NCBI RefSeq assembly: GCF_030643825.1
Contig: NZ_CP101717.1
Location: forward strand, 2,439,673-2,503,672
Length of the DNA stretch: 64,000 nucleotides
Direction: 5' to 3'
Origin: Salinispirillum sp. LH 10-3-1
GTDB taxonomy: Bacteria; Pseudomonadota; Gammaproteobacteria; Pseudomonadales; Natronospirillaceae
The stretch's first letter is position 1, and every line of letters begins with the position of its first letter. The position numbers and the translations under genes were made by a program. Below, piece by piece: positions 18,738 through 26,672 of the stretch. Below the pieces are notes generated by a model. The model was not told the DNA's origin. It did no database searches and saw only the letters and a program-made list of their open reading frames with translations.

Positions 18738-20486
18738 ATGGATACAGCATTATTAGCGTCACGCCTGACCGCTCTCTGCCAAAGCATCTACCCTGACAAG
18801 GTGGTGCAGCGAATTGTCCCACAGATCATCAGCATGGTCGATGATGGTGCTTCGCACCACAATGGTGCAATCGTACCTGCATTGTCGGAGCGCAGTGTCT
18901 TGTTGATTACCTACGGCAACAGTGTGTTGCACGACGGCGAGAAGCCACTAGCGACGTTACAGCGCTTTGTCGAACGCCACGTACCCGAGATGACGCACGT
19001 TCACATACTACCCTTCTTTCCTTACAGTTCTGATGACGGTTTTTCGGTGATCGACTATTTGATGGTCGACCCCGGGCTCGGCGATTGGTCCGACATCGCT
19101 GCTTTGGGTGAACAACGGGAGCTGATGTTCGATTTTGTGTTGAACCATATTTCACGCGAGAGCGTCTGGTTCGCCGACTATGTATCCAACCACCCGCCGG
19201 GCAACCAATACTTCATCGAGATGCCGCCCGAAACCGACGTGCGTCAGGTTGTGCGGCCCCGCAGCCAAGCCTTGCTGACACCTATTTATACCCGGCGCGG
19301 TGTGAGCCACGTTTGGGCCACGTTCTCGCCGGATCAAATCGACCTGAACTACGAAAACCCCGACGTATTGCTGGACATGATTGGCATCTTCATCACCTAC
19401 CTCAACAAGGGCGCAAGCTTGACGCGTCTGGATGCCGTGGCCTTCTTATGGAAAACACTAGGGACTCGCTGCGTCCACCTGCCGCAAACGCATGCGGTGG
19501 TGAAACTGTTGCGCGTCATTAACGACGCCGTGCGTCCCGGCAGCTTGTTGATTACCGAGACCAACGTGCCACACGAGGAAAACCTGTCGTATTTCGGCTC
19601 GGTGATCGACGATCCAGAGGCTCCCGAGCAAAAAGTCGGAGATGAGGCGCATTTGGTCTACCAGTTCGCCCTGCCCCCGCTCATCCTGTACACCATGAAC
19701 CGCGGCAACGCCGACCTGTTGACCAACTGGGCGCAGTCGCTCGCCCCGCCACCGCCGGGATGTACTTTCTTGAATTTTACCGCCTCGCACGACGGCATCG
19801 GTTTGCGGGCCTTGGAAGGCATTCTGCCGGAGCATGAAATCAGCAGCCTGATCGATTCCATGCAGCAGTTCGGTGGCTACGTCAGCATGAAAGCCAACGC
19901 CGACGGCACCGACTCACCCTATGAAATCAACATCAGCTATTTCGATGCCATGATGGGCACACGCCGTGGCCCGGACAGCCTGCAAATTAATCGTTTTCTC
20001 TGCGCGCAAAGCATCATGATGGTGTTACAAGGCCTACCGGCGTTTTACATCCACTCATTATTGGGCACACCGAATGACCAACGCGGCGTGGAAGTCACCG
20101 GTCGCCTACGTTCTATTAACCGGAAGAAATGGCAGCTTACTGAGCTGGAAACCGAGTTGGAGAAACCGCAATCGGCGCAGCACTTGGTGCATCATGAATT
20201 GCGGCGGCGTATTCAGGTACGACAATCGCACCCCGCCTTTAGCCCAGAGGCCACGCAGAAGGTGTACGATTTGGATTCGCATTTGTTTATTGTCCAGCGC
20301 GGGGCAGGGTTAGATTCCGTCTGCTGCCTGTTCAACACTTCAACCCAAGACGTGGATTTGCCCTTGGTGAAAGTGATGCACCAAACGGACGGACAAGTGC
20401 TTGATGTGCTGACCGGGCAACGACATCCGCTGGAAAAAACGGTGACGTTATTGCCCTATCAAGCCATGTGGTTGCGTGTGGTGTGA
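18738..20486 (+). CDS. GH13_18 sugar phosphorylase (glucosylglycerate or sucrose phosphorylase type)
   Basis: A 582-residue alpha-amylase-superfamily enzyme of the sucrose phosphorylase branch. Visible are DFVLNHIS, the IDLNYENP segment, the nucleophile aspartate in TRLDAVAF (D232), the acid/base glutamate in ITETNVPH (E274) and NFTASHDGIG with the transition-state aspartate. The subfamily includes sucrose, sucrose-6-phosphate, glucosylglycerol and glucosylglycerate phosphorylases. The neighbouring gpgS-like and phosphatase genes favour glucosylglycerate phosphorylase (inference). Start ATG 18738 has GAGGAGG eight bases upstream; the frame is open to 18690 without one. Cytoplasmic, no signal peptide. 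Confidence 0.8.
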   Translation: MDTALLASRLTALCQSIYPDKVVQRIVPQIISMVDDGASHHNGAIVPALSERSVLLITYGNSVLHDGEKPLATLQRFVERHVPEMTHVHILPFFPYSSDDGFSVIDYLMVDPGLGDWSDIAALGEQRELMFDFVLNHISRESVWFADYVSNHPPGNQYFIEMPPETDVRQVVRPRSQALLTPIYTRRGVSHVWATFSPDQIDLNYENPDVLLDMIGIFITYLNKGASLTRLDAVAFLWKTLGTRCVHLPQTHAVVKLLRVINDAVRPGSLLITETNVPHEENLSYFGSVIDDPEAPEQKVGDEAHLVYQFALPPLILYTMNRGNADLLTNWAQSLAPPPPGCTFLNFTASHDGIGLRALEGILPEHEISSLIDSMQQFGGYVSMKANADGTDSPYEINISYFDAMMGTRRGPDSLQINRFLCAQSIMMVLQGLPAFYIHSLLGTPNDQRGVEVTGRLRSINRKKWQLTELETELEKPQSAQHLVHHELRRRIQVRQSHPAFSPEATQKVYDLDSHLFIVQRGAGLDSVCCLFNTSTQDVDLPLVKVMHQTDGQVLDVLTGQRHPLEKTVTLLPYQAMWLRVV

Positions 20487-20489
20487 GCC

Positions 20490-20737
20490 TAATGTAGTGA
20501 CCGGCATGACTGAACCTCGTCTGGGTGGCGGGTATGAATACCCGCCCTTGTATCTCTCCAGGTGAGGTGATTAGCTATCACTATAACCGTGAAGTGAGTG
20601 AGGACGTACCTGCCCTGAGTGCAGTGACGACTGAAACGTAGATTGTCCCCTCACTTCGTTTATCTCTTAAACTGAATGGTATCCAAGCGCCTTTCCAGTG
20701 GAAAGTGATGCTGTATGTACAAGGGGAGTGGAGCGAG
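20490..20737 (+). ncRNA. Structured left end of the IS110 element, candidate bridge RNA
   Basis: This 250-bp stretch between the phosphorylase stop and the transposase start has no gene. It contains a hairpin with an 8-bp GC-rich stem (20527-20534 with 20539-20546, TGAA loop), a long-range pairing of GAAGTGAG (20591-20598) with CTCACTTC (20650-20657), and a 6-bp hairpin right before the transposase (20691-20705). IS110-group elements encode their guiding bridge RNA in the left noncoding end, so this is the place to expect it. The exact element boundary was not found. Confidence 0.4.
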
Positions 20738-21717
20738 ATGGTTGCTTACGTTGGTATTGATGTCAGCAAAAGCAAAATTGACCTGTGCTGGTTGCGCGAC
20801 GCAACGGGCAAAAAAGTAAAAACGAAAGTGTTTAAGAACAGTGACTTTCACCTGATCAGTCAGTGGCTAGCGAAGTCGATTGATATGAGCCCAGAGTCCG
20901 TTCATATCACACTGGAAGCCACCGGTGTTTATCACGAAGGCCTCGTGTATCACCTGCATGAACAAGGCTATCGGGTGTTTGTAGCCAACCCCGGAAAGGC
21001 AAATCTGTTTGCCAAGTCTCATGGTATGACGCACAAGACCGATAAGTCTGATGCAAAACTGCTGGCAAAGTACGGTGCCAGTGAGCCTGCCAACTTACAT
21101 CGCTGGGAGCCGGATCCGCCAGAAGTGCGAGAGCTGAAAGCTATTTCACGGCGGTTACATGCACTAGAAAAAGACCGTCAGCGTGAGACTAATCGACTGG
21201 AAAGCAGTCAGATATCCGGCGCATCACTGCGAGTGACTGACTCCATTCACGCGATGATCGGCAAATTGGATGACGAGATTGAGCGTCTGAAACAAGACAT
21301 TGATGATCGGATTAAAAAGACCCTGTGCTGGCAACGAATCACGAGCTACTGGGGAGCATCAAAGGTATTGGCGGCGTCATGCAGCGCGAACTGGTCTGCC
21401 TTTTTGCGCGCAAGCGCTTCTGTACGGCGAAACAAGTAGCGGCTTATCTCGGGCTGATCCCTCGACTGTGGGAGTCTGGAGTGCTCAAAGGCAAAACGAC
21501 ACTCAGTAAAACAGGCCCTTCCTACTTGCGTGCCAAGCTGTACATGGCGGCGGTGGCGGCAAGCCAGCACAACCCGGACATTAAGAAACAGAAAAATCGC
21601 CTGCTCGCACAAGGAAAGAGCAGGATGGCCGCCTTAGGAGCGGCCATGCGTAAGCTGGTTCAGATCTGCTTTGGCGTGATAAAGAACCAGCAACCCTATC
21701 AACCTCAGGCGGTTTAG
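20738..21717 (+). pseudogene. IS110-family transposase, split by a -1 frameshift
   Basis: Two frames together make one IS110-type recombinase of about 325 residues. The first part (from ATG 20738) has the DEDD RuvC-like domain: D in YVGIDVSKSKID, E in ITLEATGVY, two D in HKTDKSDAK. The second part, readable from about 21319, has the C-terminal domain with SIKGIGGV and the serine-containing LWESGVLKG. The parts join at the A5 run at 21314-21318: one extra A would give an uninterrupted reading (IKKDPVLATNHELL). So it is probably inactivated, or read by slippage, or a sequencing error. Confidence 0.85.
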
Positions 21718-21787
21718 TAACCGCTTGAGGTCGGTGCGGAGAGATGGTATCTACGCTCTTCCGCCCTACGGCTAACGGCAAAAGTAT

Positions 21788-21890
21788 GGCATTGGGCGAG
21801 TGGGCGCAGGGTGTATGCCTGATGGCGCGCCTTTCGGCCTGCCGTGAAGCGCCGGAGGCATACCCCGAGAACCCACTCAGAGAAAATGCC
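21788..21890. other. Long compound hairpin beside the IS110 element
   Basis: Nested pairings fold the whole segment: GGCATT (21788) with AATGCC (21885), GAGTGGG (21798) with CCCACTC (21872), GTATGCCT (21813) with AGGCATAC (21856) plus three flanking G-C pairs around one bulge, and GGCGC (21824) with GCGCC (21849). About 28 base pairs are formed. It ends 6 bp from the stop codon of the convergent gpgS-like gene. It may be a terminator, an IS target, or an RNA domain; no T-run follows on either side. Confidence 0.6.
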
Positions 21891-21895
21891 CGCAA

Positions 21896-23107
21896 TCAGC
21901 GGTTATCCAACTCCACCGCGTCGTAAATCTGCTCCAACACATCCGGCACCGCCGCCTGAATGCGATTCCAACTAGGAATAAACGGTGTCGCCATCGGGTT
22001 ATCCAAAAACTCCTTGCCCGCATCCATCACATTACTGGCAAACAACTCCACCGCCTCCTCTTCCGCATGGCGATCCACCTTCAACCCGTTGAACAGCGCC
22101 GTATCGTAGTACAGGCCGACAAAATCTAACGCAATACGATAGTAAGTCGCCTTAATGGTACGAATGTGCTCCTCCGTAAACACCTGCCCGTTAGTCGCCA
22201 ACTTACGAAACACCGCTTTACTGATGTCGCGACTCATCTTCGACAAACCCGCTTCCGCATCTTCTTTCGACAACGGCTGATGCTTGTGATCGTAAACGTC
22301 CGCTATGTCGACCTGGCAAATACTGCGATTCGAGTAGTTGCGGAACAACTCACTCAGCACCCCGATCTCCAAACCCCAATCACTCGGAATGCGCATATTG
22401 GGTATCACATCTGTACGCAACGAAAACTCCCCCGACAACGCATAGCGAAAACTGTCGAGATAGTCCAAAAACGGATCAGGCCCACACACCTTGCGTAATG
22501 CACGAATCAACGGCGACACCAACAAGCGGCATACCCGACCGTTCAATTTGTTATCGGCAACGCGCGCGTAATATCCCTTACAGAACTGATAGCGATACGC
22601 TGGGTTGGCTACCGGATAGATCAAGCGAGCCAGCATGCTGCGCGAATAGGTTTTGATGTCGCAATCGTGCATCGCCACCGCTTTCGACTTCCCCGAAGCC
22701 AAAATATAACCGTAGCAATACCACACATTACGGCCCTTACCCATCTCACGCGGAGCCAACTCCAGATCAGCGAGCTGCTTATCAATGGCGCGCAAGCGTG
22801 GGCCGTCTTGCCAAAGAATTTTGACCGGCTGATTCAAGCGCCCAAAGTACTCTTTCGCGTGTTCAAACTCTGCCCGATCAGCGCGGTCGAGCCCAACGAC
22901 GATTTCATTGAGGTAGTTCACCTCTTTGAGTTCCTGCACAATGTTTTCTAAGGCGGGCTGTTGCAGTTCGGAATACAAGGATGGCAACACCAACGCCATG
23001 GGGCTGGTGCGAGAGAAGCTGCGCAGCTCCGCTTCAAGCTGTTCAACCGGGCGATCAACAATGTTGTGCAGGTTGGCAATAACGCCGTTCTGAAAGAAAT
23101 CTGCCAT
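21896..23107 (-). CDS. gpgS: Glucosyl-3-phosphoglycerate synthase (GT81-type)
   Basis: A 403-residue glycosyltransferase. The N-terminal GT-A-like fold with VLPSLYSEL and the DxD-type metal site in AMHDCDIKTYS (DCD at 148-150) match GpgS-family enzymes, which join glucose from an NDP-glucose to 3-phosphoglycerate. RYALSGEFSLRTDV and DWGLEIGVLSE are further family-like segments. It starts 5 bases after the stop of the upstream phosphatase, whose last codons supply GAGGAG as ribosome site, so the two form an operon. Product after dephosphorylation would be glucosylglycerate, a compatible solute. A mannosyl donor is possible but less likely with galU nearby. Confidence 0.85.
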   Translation of the reverse strand: MADFFQNGVIANLHNIVDRPVEQLEAELRSFSRTSPMALVLPSLYSELQQPALENIVQELKEVNYLNEIVVGLDRADRAEFEHAKEYFGRLNQPVKILWQDGPRLRAIDKQLADLELAPREMGKGRNVWYCYGYILASGKSKAVAMHDCDIKTYSRSMLARLIYPVANPAYRYQFCKGYYARVADNKLNGRVCRLLVSPLIRALRKVCGPDPFLDYLDSFRYALSGEFSLRTDVIPNMRIPSDWGLEIGVLSELFRNYSNRSICQVDIADVYDHKHQPLSKEDAEAGLSKMSRDISKAVFRKLATNGQVFTEEHIRTIKATYYRIALDFVGLYYDTALFNGLKVDRHAEEEAVELFASNVMDAGKEFLDNPMATPFIPSWNRIQAAVPDVLEQIYDAVELDNR

Positions 23108-23112
23108 GGAAC

Positions 23113-23922
23113 TTACTCCTCAAGATTCAACCAATACACCAGGCCTTCAGCCCAGCCAGCCGGACCGGCTTGTTTGGTGAAATAGGTTTGGGGTTGCTGA
23201 ATCGCAACATGAGTGCCCTGCGCATTGCGCACGGCCACGGCAAAGTCTGCCGCTTCGAGCATTGGGACGTCGTTACCGCCATCGCCCAATGCGATGGTGA
23301 CACCCTTACCCGGTAAAATGGCCTCTAGCCACGCCATGCCGGTGGCTTTATTGGTGTTGTCACTGAGGTGCAGAAAGCGCCCACCCTGTTGCAGCTGCAG
23401 CCCCTCCGCTTGTGCTGCTCGCATCAGTCGTTTCAGGGCGTCTGCATCGCCTTCCCACAAAATTGGTTCACTGCATTGCCGTTGTTTGGCTTGATGCGCT
23501 TCTTCTGGTGACAGGCCGGTCCACGCGACCACGGTGTCGACGTCAACGTCGTGAAACCCTTGGCAATAAAACCCTTCCGCGAGACGCACAGCATCCAACC
23601 AAGCACAGATGTCCATATATGGCCGACCGAGCAGCTTTCCTGCTACCTCACCTTCTGACCAATCGGCGCGGTGGGTGCGCCACCATTCATGGTTTTTAGG
23701 CAACAGTACCATGCCACCGTTCTCTACCACGGCGAACGTTGGCAGCCCTAAGCGCGGAAACCACTGCAACAGCTCGGCCGCTGTTTTGCTGGTGTTGGGA
23801 ATCACCGGGATGCGCTCCACCTCACACCGTTGCAACACGGGTTTGGCTGCATCCCAGTGGTAATCGTGGTGGTCCAGCAAGGTACCATCCATATCGGTGT
23901 ATATACGCCACGAGTGCGTCAT
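23113..23922 (-). CDS. Glucosyl/mannosyl-3-phosphoglycerate phosphatase (HAD-IIB)
   Basis: A 269-residue HAD phosphatase of the MPGP subfamily: motif I TDMDGTLLDHHDY with the nucleophile aspartate, motif II region PNTSKTAAEL, and motif IV GDGGNDVPMLEAAD. The family removes the phosphate from mannosyl- or glucosyl-3-phosphoglycerate. Its gene is first in the operon with gpgS, so it should yield glucosylglycerate. Twenty-five bases or so upstream of its start lies the predicted transcription start of a sigma-54-type promoter. Confidence 0.88.
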   Translation of the reverse strand: MTHSWRIYTDMDGTLLDHHDYHWDAAKPVLQRCEVERIPVIPNTSKTAAELLQWFPRLGLPTFAVVENGGMVLLPKNHEWWRTHRADWSEGEVAGKLLGRPYMDICAWLDAVRLAEGFYCQGFHDVDVDTVVAWTGLSPEEAHQAKQRQCSEPILWEGDADALKRLMRAAQAEGLQLQQGGRFLHLSDNTNKATGMAWLEAILPGKGVTIALGDGGNDVPMLEAADFAVAVRNAQGTHVAIQQPQTYFTKQAGPAGWAEGLVYWLNLEE

Positions 23923-23957
23923 GCCATTCGCCTACCGTTCGTTCGTGTTATTGTCTA

Positions 23958-23974
23958 TTCAAGATGGGTGCCAA
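23958..23974 (-). promoter_or_regulatory. Sigma-54 (RpoN) promoter of the phosphatase-gpgS operon
   Basis: On the minus strand the sequence is TTGGCACCCATCTTGAA. The -24 element TTGGCAC is a full match and the -12 element TTGA has GG-N10-GA spacing against the consensus GG-N10-GC, so there is a single deviation at a key position. The expected start point is near 23947, about 25 bases before the ATG at 23922. Confidence 0.6.
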
Positions 23975-24004
23975 CGCCTATCCATGCAGCTTTGCGCGCT
24001 ACTC

Positions 24005-24019
24005 GCACCACTTCAGTGC
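24005..24019 (-). promoter_or_regulatory. NtrC-like box 1
   Basis: GCACCACTTCAGTGC has the GCAC-N7-GTGC form of NtrC enhancer sites. It is centred about 65 bp upstream of the predicted sigma-54 start point of the phosphatase-gpgS operon. Confidence 0.55.
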
Positions 24020-24047
24020 CTTCAATTGAGCACGCGGCGGGCAAAAT

Positions 24048-24062
24048 GCACCATATCAGTGC
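24048..24062 (-). promoter_or_regulatory. NtrC-like box 2
   Basis: GCACCATATCAGTGC again has the GCAC-N7-GTGC form and is 43 bp (about four helical turns) from box 1, centred near -108. Pairs of sites like this are typical of NtrC enhancers. It is also upstream of the divergent gene at 24207, which may share it. Confidence 0.55.
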
Positions 24063-24206
24063 TTTTTTGATGGCATTTCCACCAGCACGGTGAAAAGCCA
24101 TTTAAATGCGAACCAATCATCAATAAAATCAACGAATGGCCGATGACACTAGGACTCAACCTAATATTTATTTAAACTGGGTTTAAAAAAGGCGTATACA
24201 GTCTCT

Positions 24207-24983
24207 ATGAGCAGCATCATTCCCGTCCTCTTGGTGGTCGTAGCCGTTGTCGTAATTGGCGTCATGGGTTACATGCACTTCAAATTCGGCAGCAGCAAGT
24301 CGAAGCGTGAACAGCTCTTGCAGATCAGCAACGATACTAAGAAGCTGCAAAATTTACTGCGCACCATGCCGGGCAACTACCTGTCGAAAGATCTGCGCGA
24401 CTTCATGTACCGCACCATGATCAACAACTACCGCACCCTGATTAAAGAAGACAAGAAAAGCCGCTTCCTGCAATCTGACTTGAACGAAGTCACGGCCCAG
24501 CGCCAAGCCTTTTTGGAAGGCAAGCTCAAGCCGCCGTCAGAACCGGTAATTGAAGTAGAACACGCCAACAACGCCCGAGCCGGTTTAAAGTCACTGTACG
24601 GGCATATCAAAGCCGCCTATCAGCAACGTCAACTTAAAGGCCAAGAGGCCCAGGCCCTAATTGGAGAGGTGGAGCACCGTTTAGTCATTACCGCCGCCGA
24701 CTTCTTCCGGTCACGTGCCCGCCATGCACACAAGAAAAAGCGCTACCGTGAGGCCATGGCCTTATGGCGCAAATCCATCGAAAATATCGCGTCATCCAAG
24801 TTTGTTGGCCAATACAAACAACGTATTCTCGAAGGGAAAACCAAGATCAAAGAAATAGAGAAAGAGTGGAAAGAGCAGAATAAAGCTGCGGCTGAAGCTC
24901 GCTCCGAAGTGCTGGCAGAAAAGTTGGATGAATGGACCAGTGCCGAGGATGAATGGAAGAAAAAGCAAGTCTACGACGACTGA
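24207..24983 (+). CDS. Membrane-anchored coiled-coil protein of unknown function
   Basis: A 258-residue protein with one N-terminal membrane helix (IPVLLVVVAVVVIGVMGYMHF, residues 5-25) and a long, basic, helical cytoplasmic part rich in K, R, E and Q, ending in an acidic-basic C-terminus. A middle segment (FFRSRARHAHKKKRYREAMALWRKSIE) looks like a TPR-type helix pair. I do not recognise the family. It is divergent from the phosphatase-gpgS operon and shares the 284-bp intergenic space with the NtrC-like boxes; a TTTAAAC/GTTTAAA inverted repeat lies at 24171-24187 just before it. Confidence 0.7.
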   Translation: MSSIIPVLLVVVAVVVIGVMGYMHFKFGSSKSKREQLLQISNDTKKLQNLLRTMPGNYLSKDLRDFMYRTMINNYRTLIKEDKKSRFLQSDLNEVTAQRQAFLEGKLKPPSEPVIEVEHANNARAGLKSLYGHIKAAYQQRQLKGQEAQALIGEVEHRLVITAADFFRSRARHAHKKKRYREAMALWRKSIENIASSKFVGQYKQRILEGKTKIKEIEKEWKEQNKAAAEARSEVLAEKLDEWTSAEDEWKKKQVYDD

Positions 24984-25044
24984 CCGTCAAGGTCGGTCTC
25001 TCGCGTCAACCTAATCTTATTTACCTTCGTTCGGACCATTTTCG

Positions 25045-26256
25045 ATGGAATTCAAGAAGTCGCTCAAGCTCGCCAATGTATTCTATGACATTCGCGGCCC
25101 CGTTCTGCAAGAAGCCAAGCGCTTAGAGGAAGAAGGGCACCGTATCCTGAAACTCAACATCGGCAACCCAACGCCCTTTGGCTTTAACGCGCCCGATGAA
25201 ATCATCACCGACGTGATTCGCAACCTGCCCAGCGCCGAAGGCTACAGCGATTCGAAAGGCATCTATTCCGCTCGCAAAGCAGTGATGCAGTATTATCAGC
25301 AAAAACGCGTCACCAATGTGGATGTAGAAGACGTCATTTTAGGTAATGGCGTCAGCGAGCTGATCGTCATGACCACACAAGCCATTCTGAACGACGGCGA
25401 CCAAGTGTTGGTGCCAGCACCCGACTACCCACTGTGGACCGGTGCCGTGACCTTGGCGGGTGGTAAGGCCGTACACTATATGTGTGACGAAGCGCAGGAC
25501 TGGTATCCTGACCTCGACGACATGCGTGCCAAGATCACCGATCGCACCAAAGCCATTGTGGTGATCAACCCCAACAACCCCACTGGCTCGGTGTATCCGA
25601 AAGAGATACTGGAAGGTATTTTGCAGATCGCCCGTGAGCACCAGCTCATCGTGCTGGCGGATGAAATCTACGACAAGATCACCTACGACGACGCCGTACA
25701 TTATTCCATGGCCGCCTTAGCCGATGACGTGCTGACCATCACGTATAACGGCCTCTCTAAAGTCTACCGTTTGGCAGGCTTTCGCTCTGGCTGGATTATG
25801 GTCAGCGGCCCCAAGCATCATGCTCGCGACTTACTGGAAGGTTTGAACATGCTGGCCAGTATGCGCCTGTGTGCGAACGTGCCAGCACAACACGCCATCC
25901 AAACGTCGCTCGGTGGCTATCAATCGATTTATGACCTCACCAAGCCGGGTGGCCGCATGCTGGAGCAACGCAATTTGGCGTGGGAATTATTGAATTCGAT
26001 TCCCGGCATCAGTTGTGTGAAGCCTAAAGGTGCACTGTACCTGTTTCCGCGCATTGATATTCGCAAGTTCAATATCAGCAACGATGAGCGCTTTGTGCTC
26101 GATTTTCTACGCGACCAGAAAATTTTGTTGGTGCATGGCCGAGCGTTCAACTGGCCGGAAGTCGACCACTTCCGCGTTGTCTTCCTACCCAACAATGAAA
26201 CGCTCACCGAAGCCCTGAACAAGCTCGGGACATTCCTGGACGGTTATTCGCAGTGA
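25045..26256 (+). CDS. alaA: Glutamate-pyruvate aminotransferase AlaA
   Basis: A 403-residue class I/II PLP aminotransferase very similar to E. coli AlaA: YDIRGPVLQEAKRLEEEGH at the start, NIGNPTPFGF, VINPNNPTGSVY, ADEIYDKITYDD and the lysine segment NGLSKVYRLAGFRSGW that binds PLP. It makes alanine from pyruvate and glutamate in the cytoplasm. Length is standard. The next gene starts with GTG overlapping its TGA stop, so they are translationally coupled. Confidence 0.93.
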   Translation: MEFKKSLKLANVFYDIRGPVLQEAKRLEEEGHRILKLNIGNPTPFGFNAPDEIITDVIRNLPSAEGYSDSKGIYSARKAVMQYYQQKRVTNVDVEDVILGNGVSELIVMTTQAILNDGDQVLVPAPDYPLWTGAVTLAGGKAVHYMCDEAQDWYPDLDDMRAKITDRTKAIVVINPNNPTGSVYPKEILEGILQIAREHQLIVLADEIYDKITYDDAVHYSMAALADDVLTITYNGLSKVYRLAGFRSGWIMVSGPKHHARDLLEGLNMLASMRLCANVPAQHAIQTSLGGYQSIYDLTKPGGRMLEQRNLAWELLNSIPGISCVKPKGALYLFPRIDIRKFNISNDERFVLDFLRDQKILLVHGRAFNWPEVDHFRVVFLPNNETLTEALNKLGTFLDGYSQ

Positions 26257-26672
26257 ACGGCAACCTGCACATCACGGACTTCTACAACGACGCCGGGCGG
26301 GTTTTGATTTTGCTGTATCGGTCGTTTCCGCGTCTGGATACGCTGTGGATCGACGACGTTTGCGGGCCTGATGAGCTGGACGACTTTGGCCAGCATTCGG
26401 TGCGGTTTCGCGCCTGTTCGGCCACCGTAGTTTGGCTGCGCAATGAAGGCTATTTACGCTATTCGGATCAAGACGGTGAAAAAGGCTTTAACCACTGCGT
26501 GTTGACTGAAAAAGGGTTGGCCGTGTTGTCCGGCTGGCACTTGGAAGGGCGCGAAATGGTTATTGATCAGCTGGAACGAGCGCTCGATGAGCGCTCATCA
26601 AGCGCCATGGAGCAAGCGGTCAGTGGCATTTTAAAAGCCTCAGCGCGCCAGTACTATGGGCTACACACCTAG
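26253..26672 (+). CDS. Winged-helix-like protein of unknown function
   Basis: A 139-residue protein starting with a GTG that overlaps the alaA stop (GTGA). The segment ATVVWLRNEGYLRYSDQ followed by FNHCVLTEKGLAVLSG looks like the end of a winged-helix DNA-binding fold (helix, then wing, then TEKG turn), but no named family is recognised. It is clearly coupled to alaA. Its last bases overlap by 4 the stop of the convergent pdxB gene. Confidence 0.65.
   Translation: MNGNLHITDFYNDAGRVLILLYRSFPRLDTLWIDDVCGPDELDDFGQHSVRFRACSATVVWLRNEGYLRYSDQDGEKGFNHCVLTEKGLAVLSGWHLEGREMVIDQLERALDERSSSAMEQAVSGILKASARQYYGLHT

Larger units (their letters stand above)
20490..21894 (+). mobile_element. IS110-family insertion (approximate extent)
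   Basis: A frameshifted transposase with about 250 bp of structured noncoding DNA before it and about 180 bp after it, lodged between the GH13 phosphorylase and the gpgS-like gene. IS110 elements usually lack long terminal inverted repeats, and none was seen, so the limits given are simply those of the intergenic space. The 3' 103-bp hairpin (21788-21890) could belong to the element or be a chromosomal structure it inserted beside. Confidence 0.55.

Noticed and set aside
21311-21320. Programmed -1 frameshift in the IS110 transposase
   Set aside because: The heptamer in frame is T AAA AAG, not A AAA AAG, and IS110 transposases are normally one frame; a one-base loss is simpler.
21760-21905. 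Integron attC site beside the IS110 element
   Set aside because: The tall hairpin invited the idea, but no RYYYAAC/GTTRRRY core pair fits at its base and no integrase or cassette array is present.
24061-24080. Sigma-54 promoter on the + strand (TGGCATTTCCACCAGC) for the gene at 24207
   Set aside because: The GG to GC spacing is 11 instead of 10 and the -24 box is weak.
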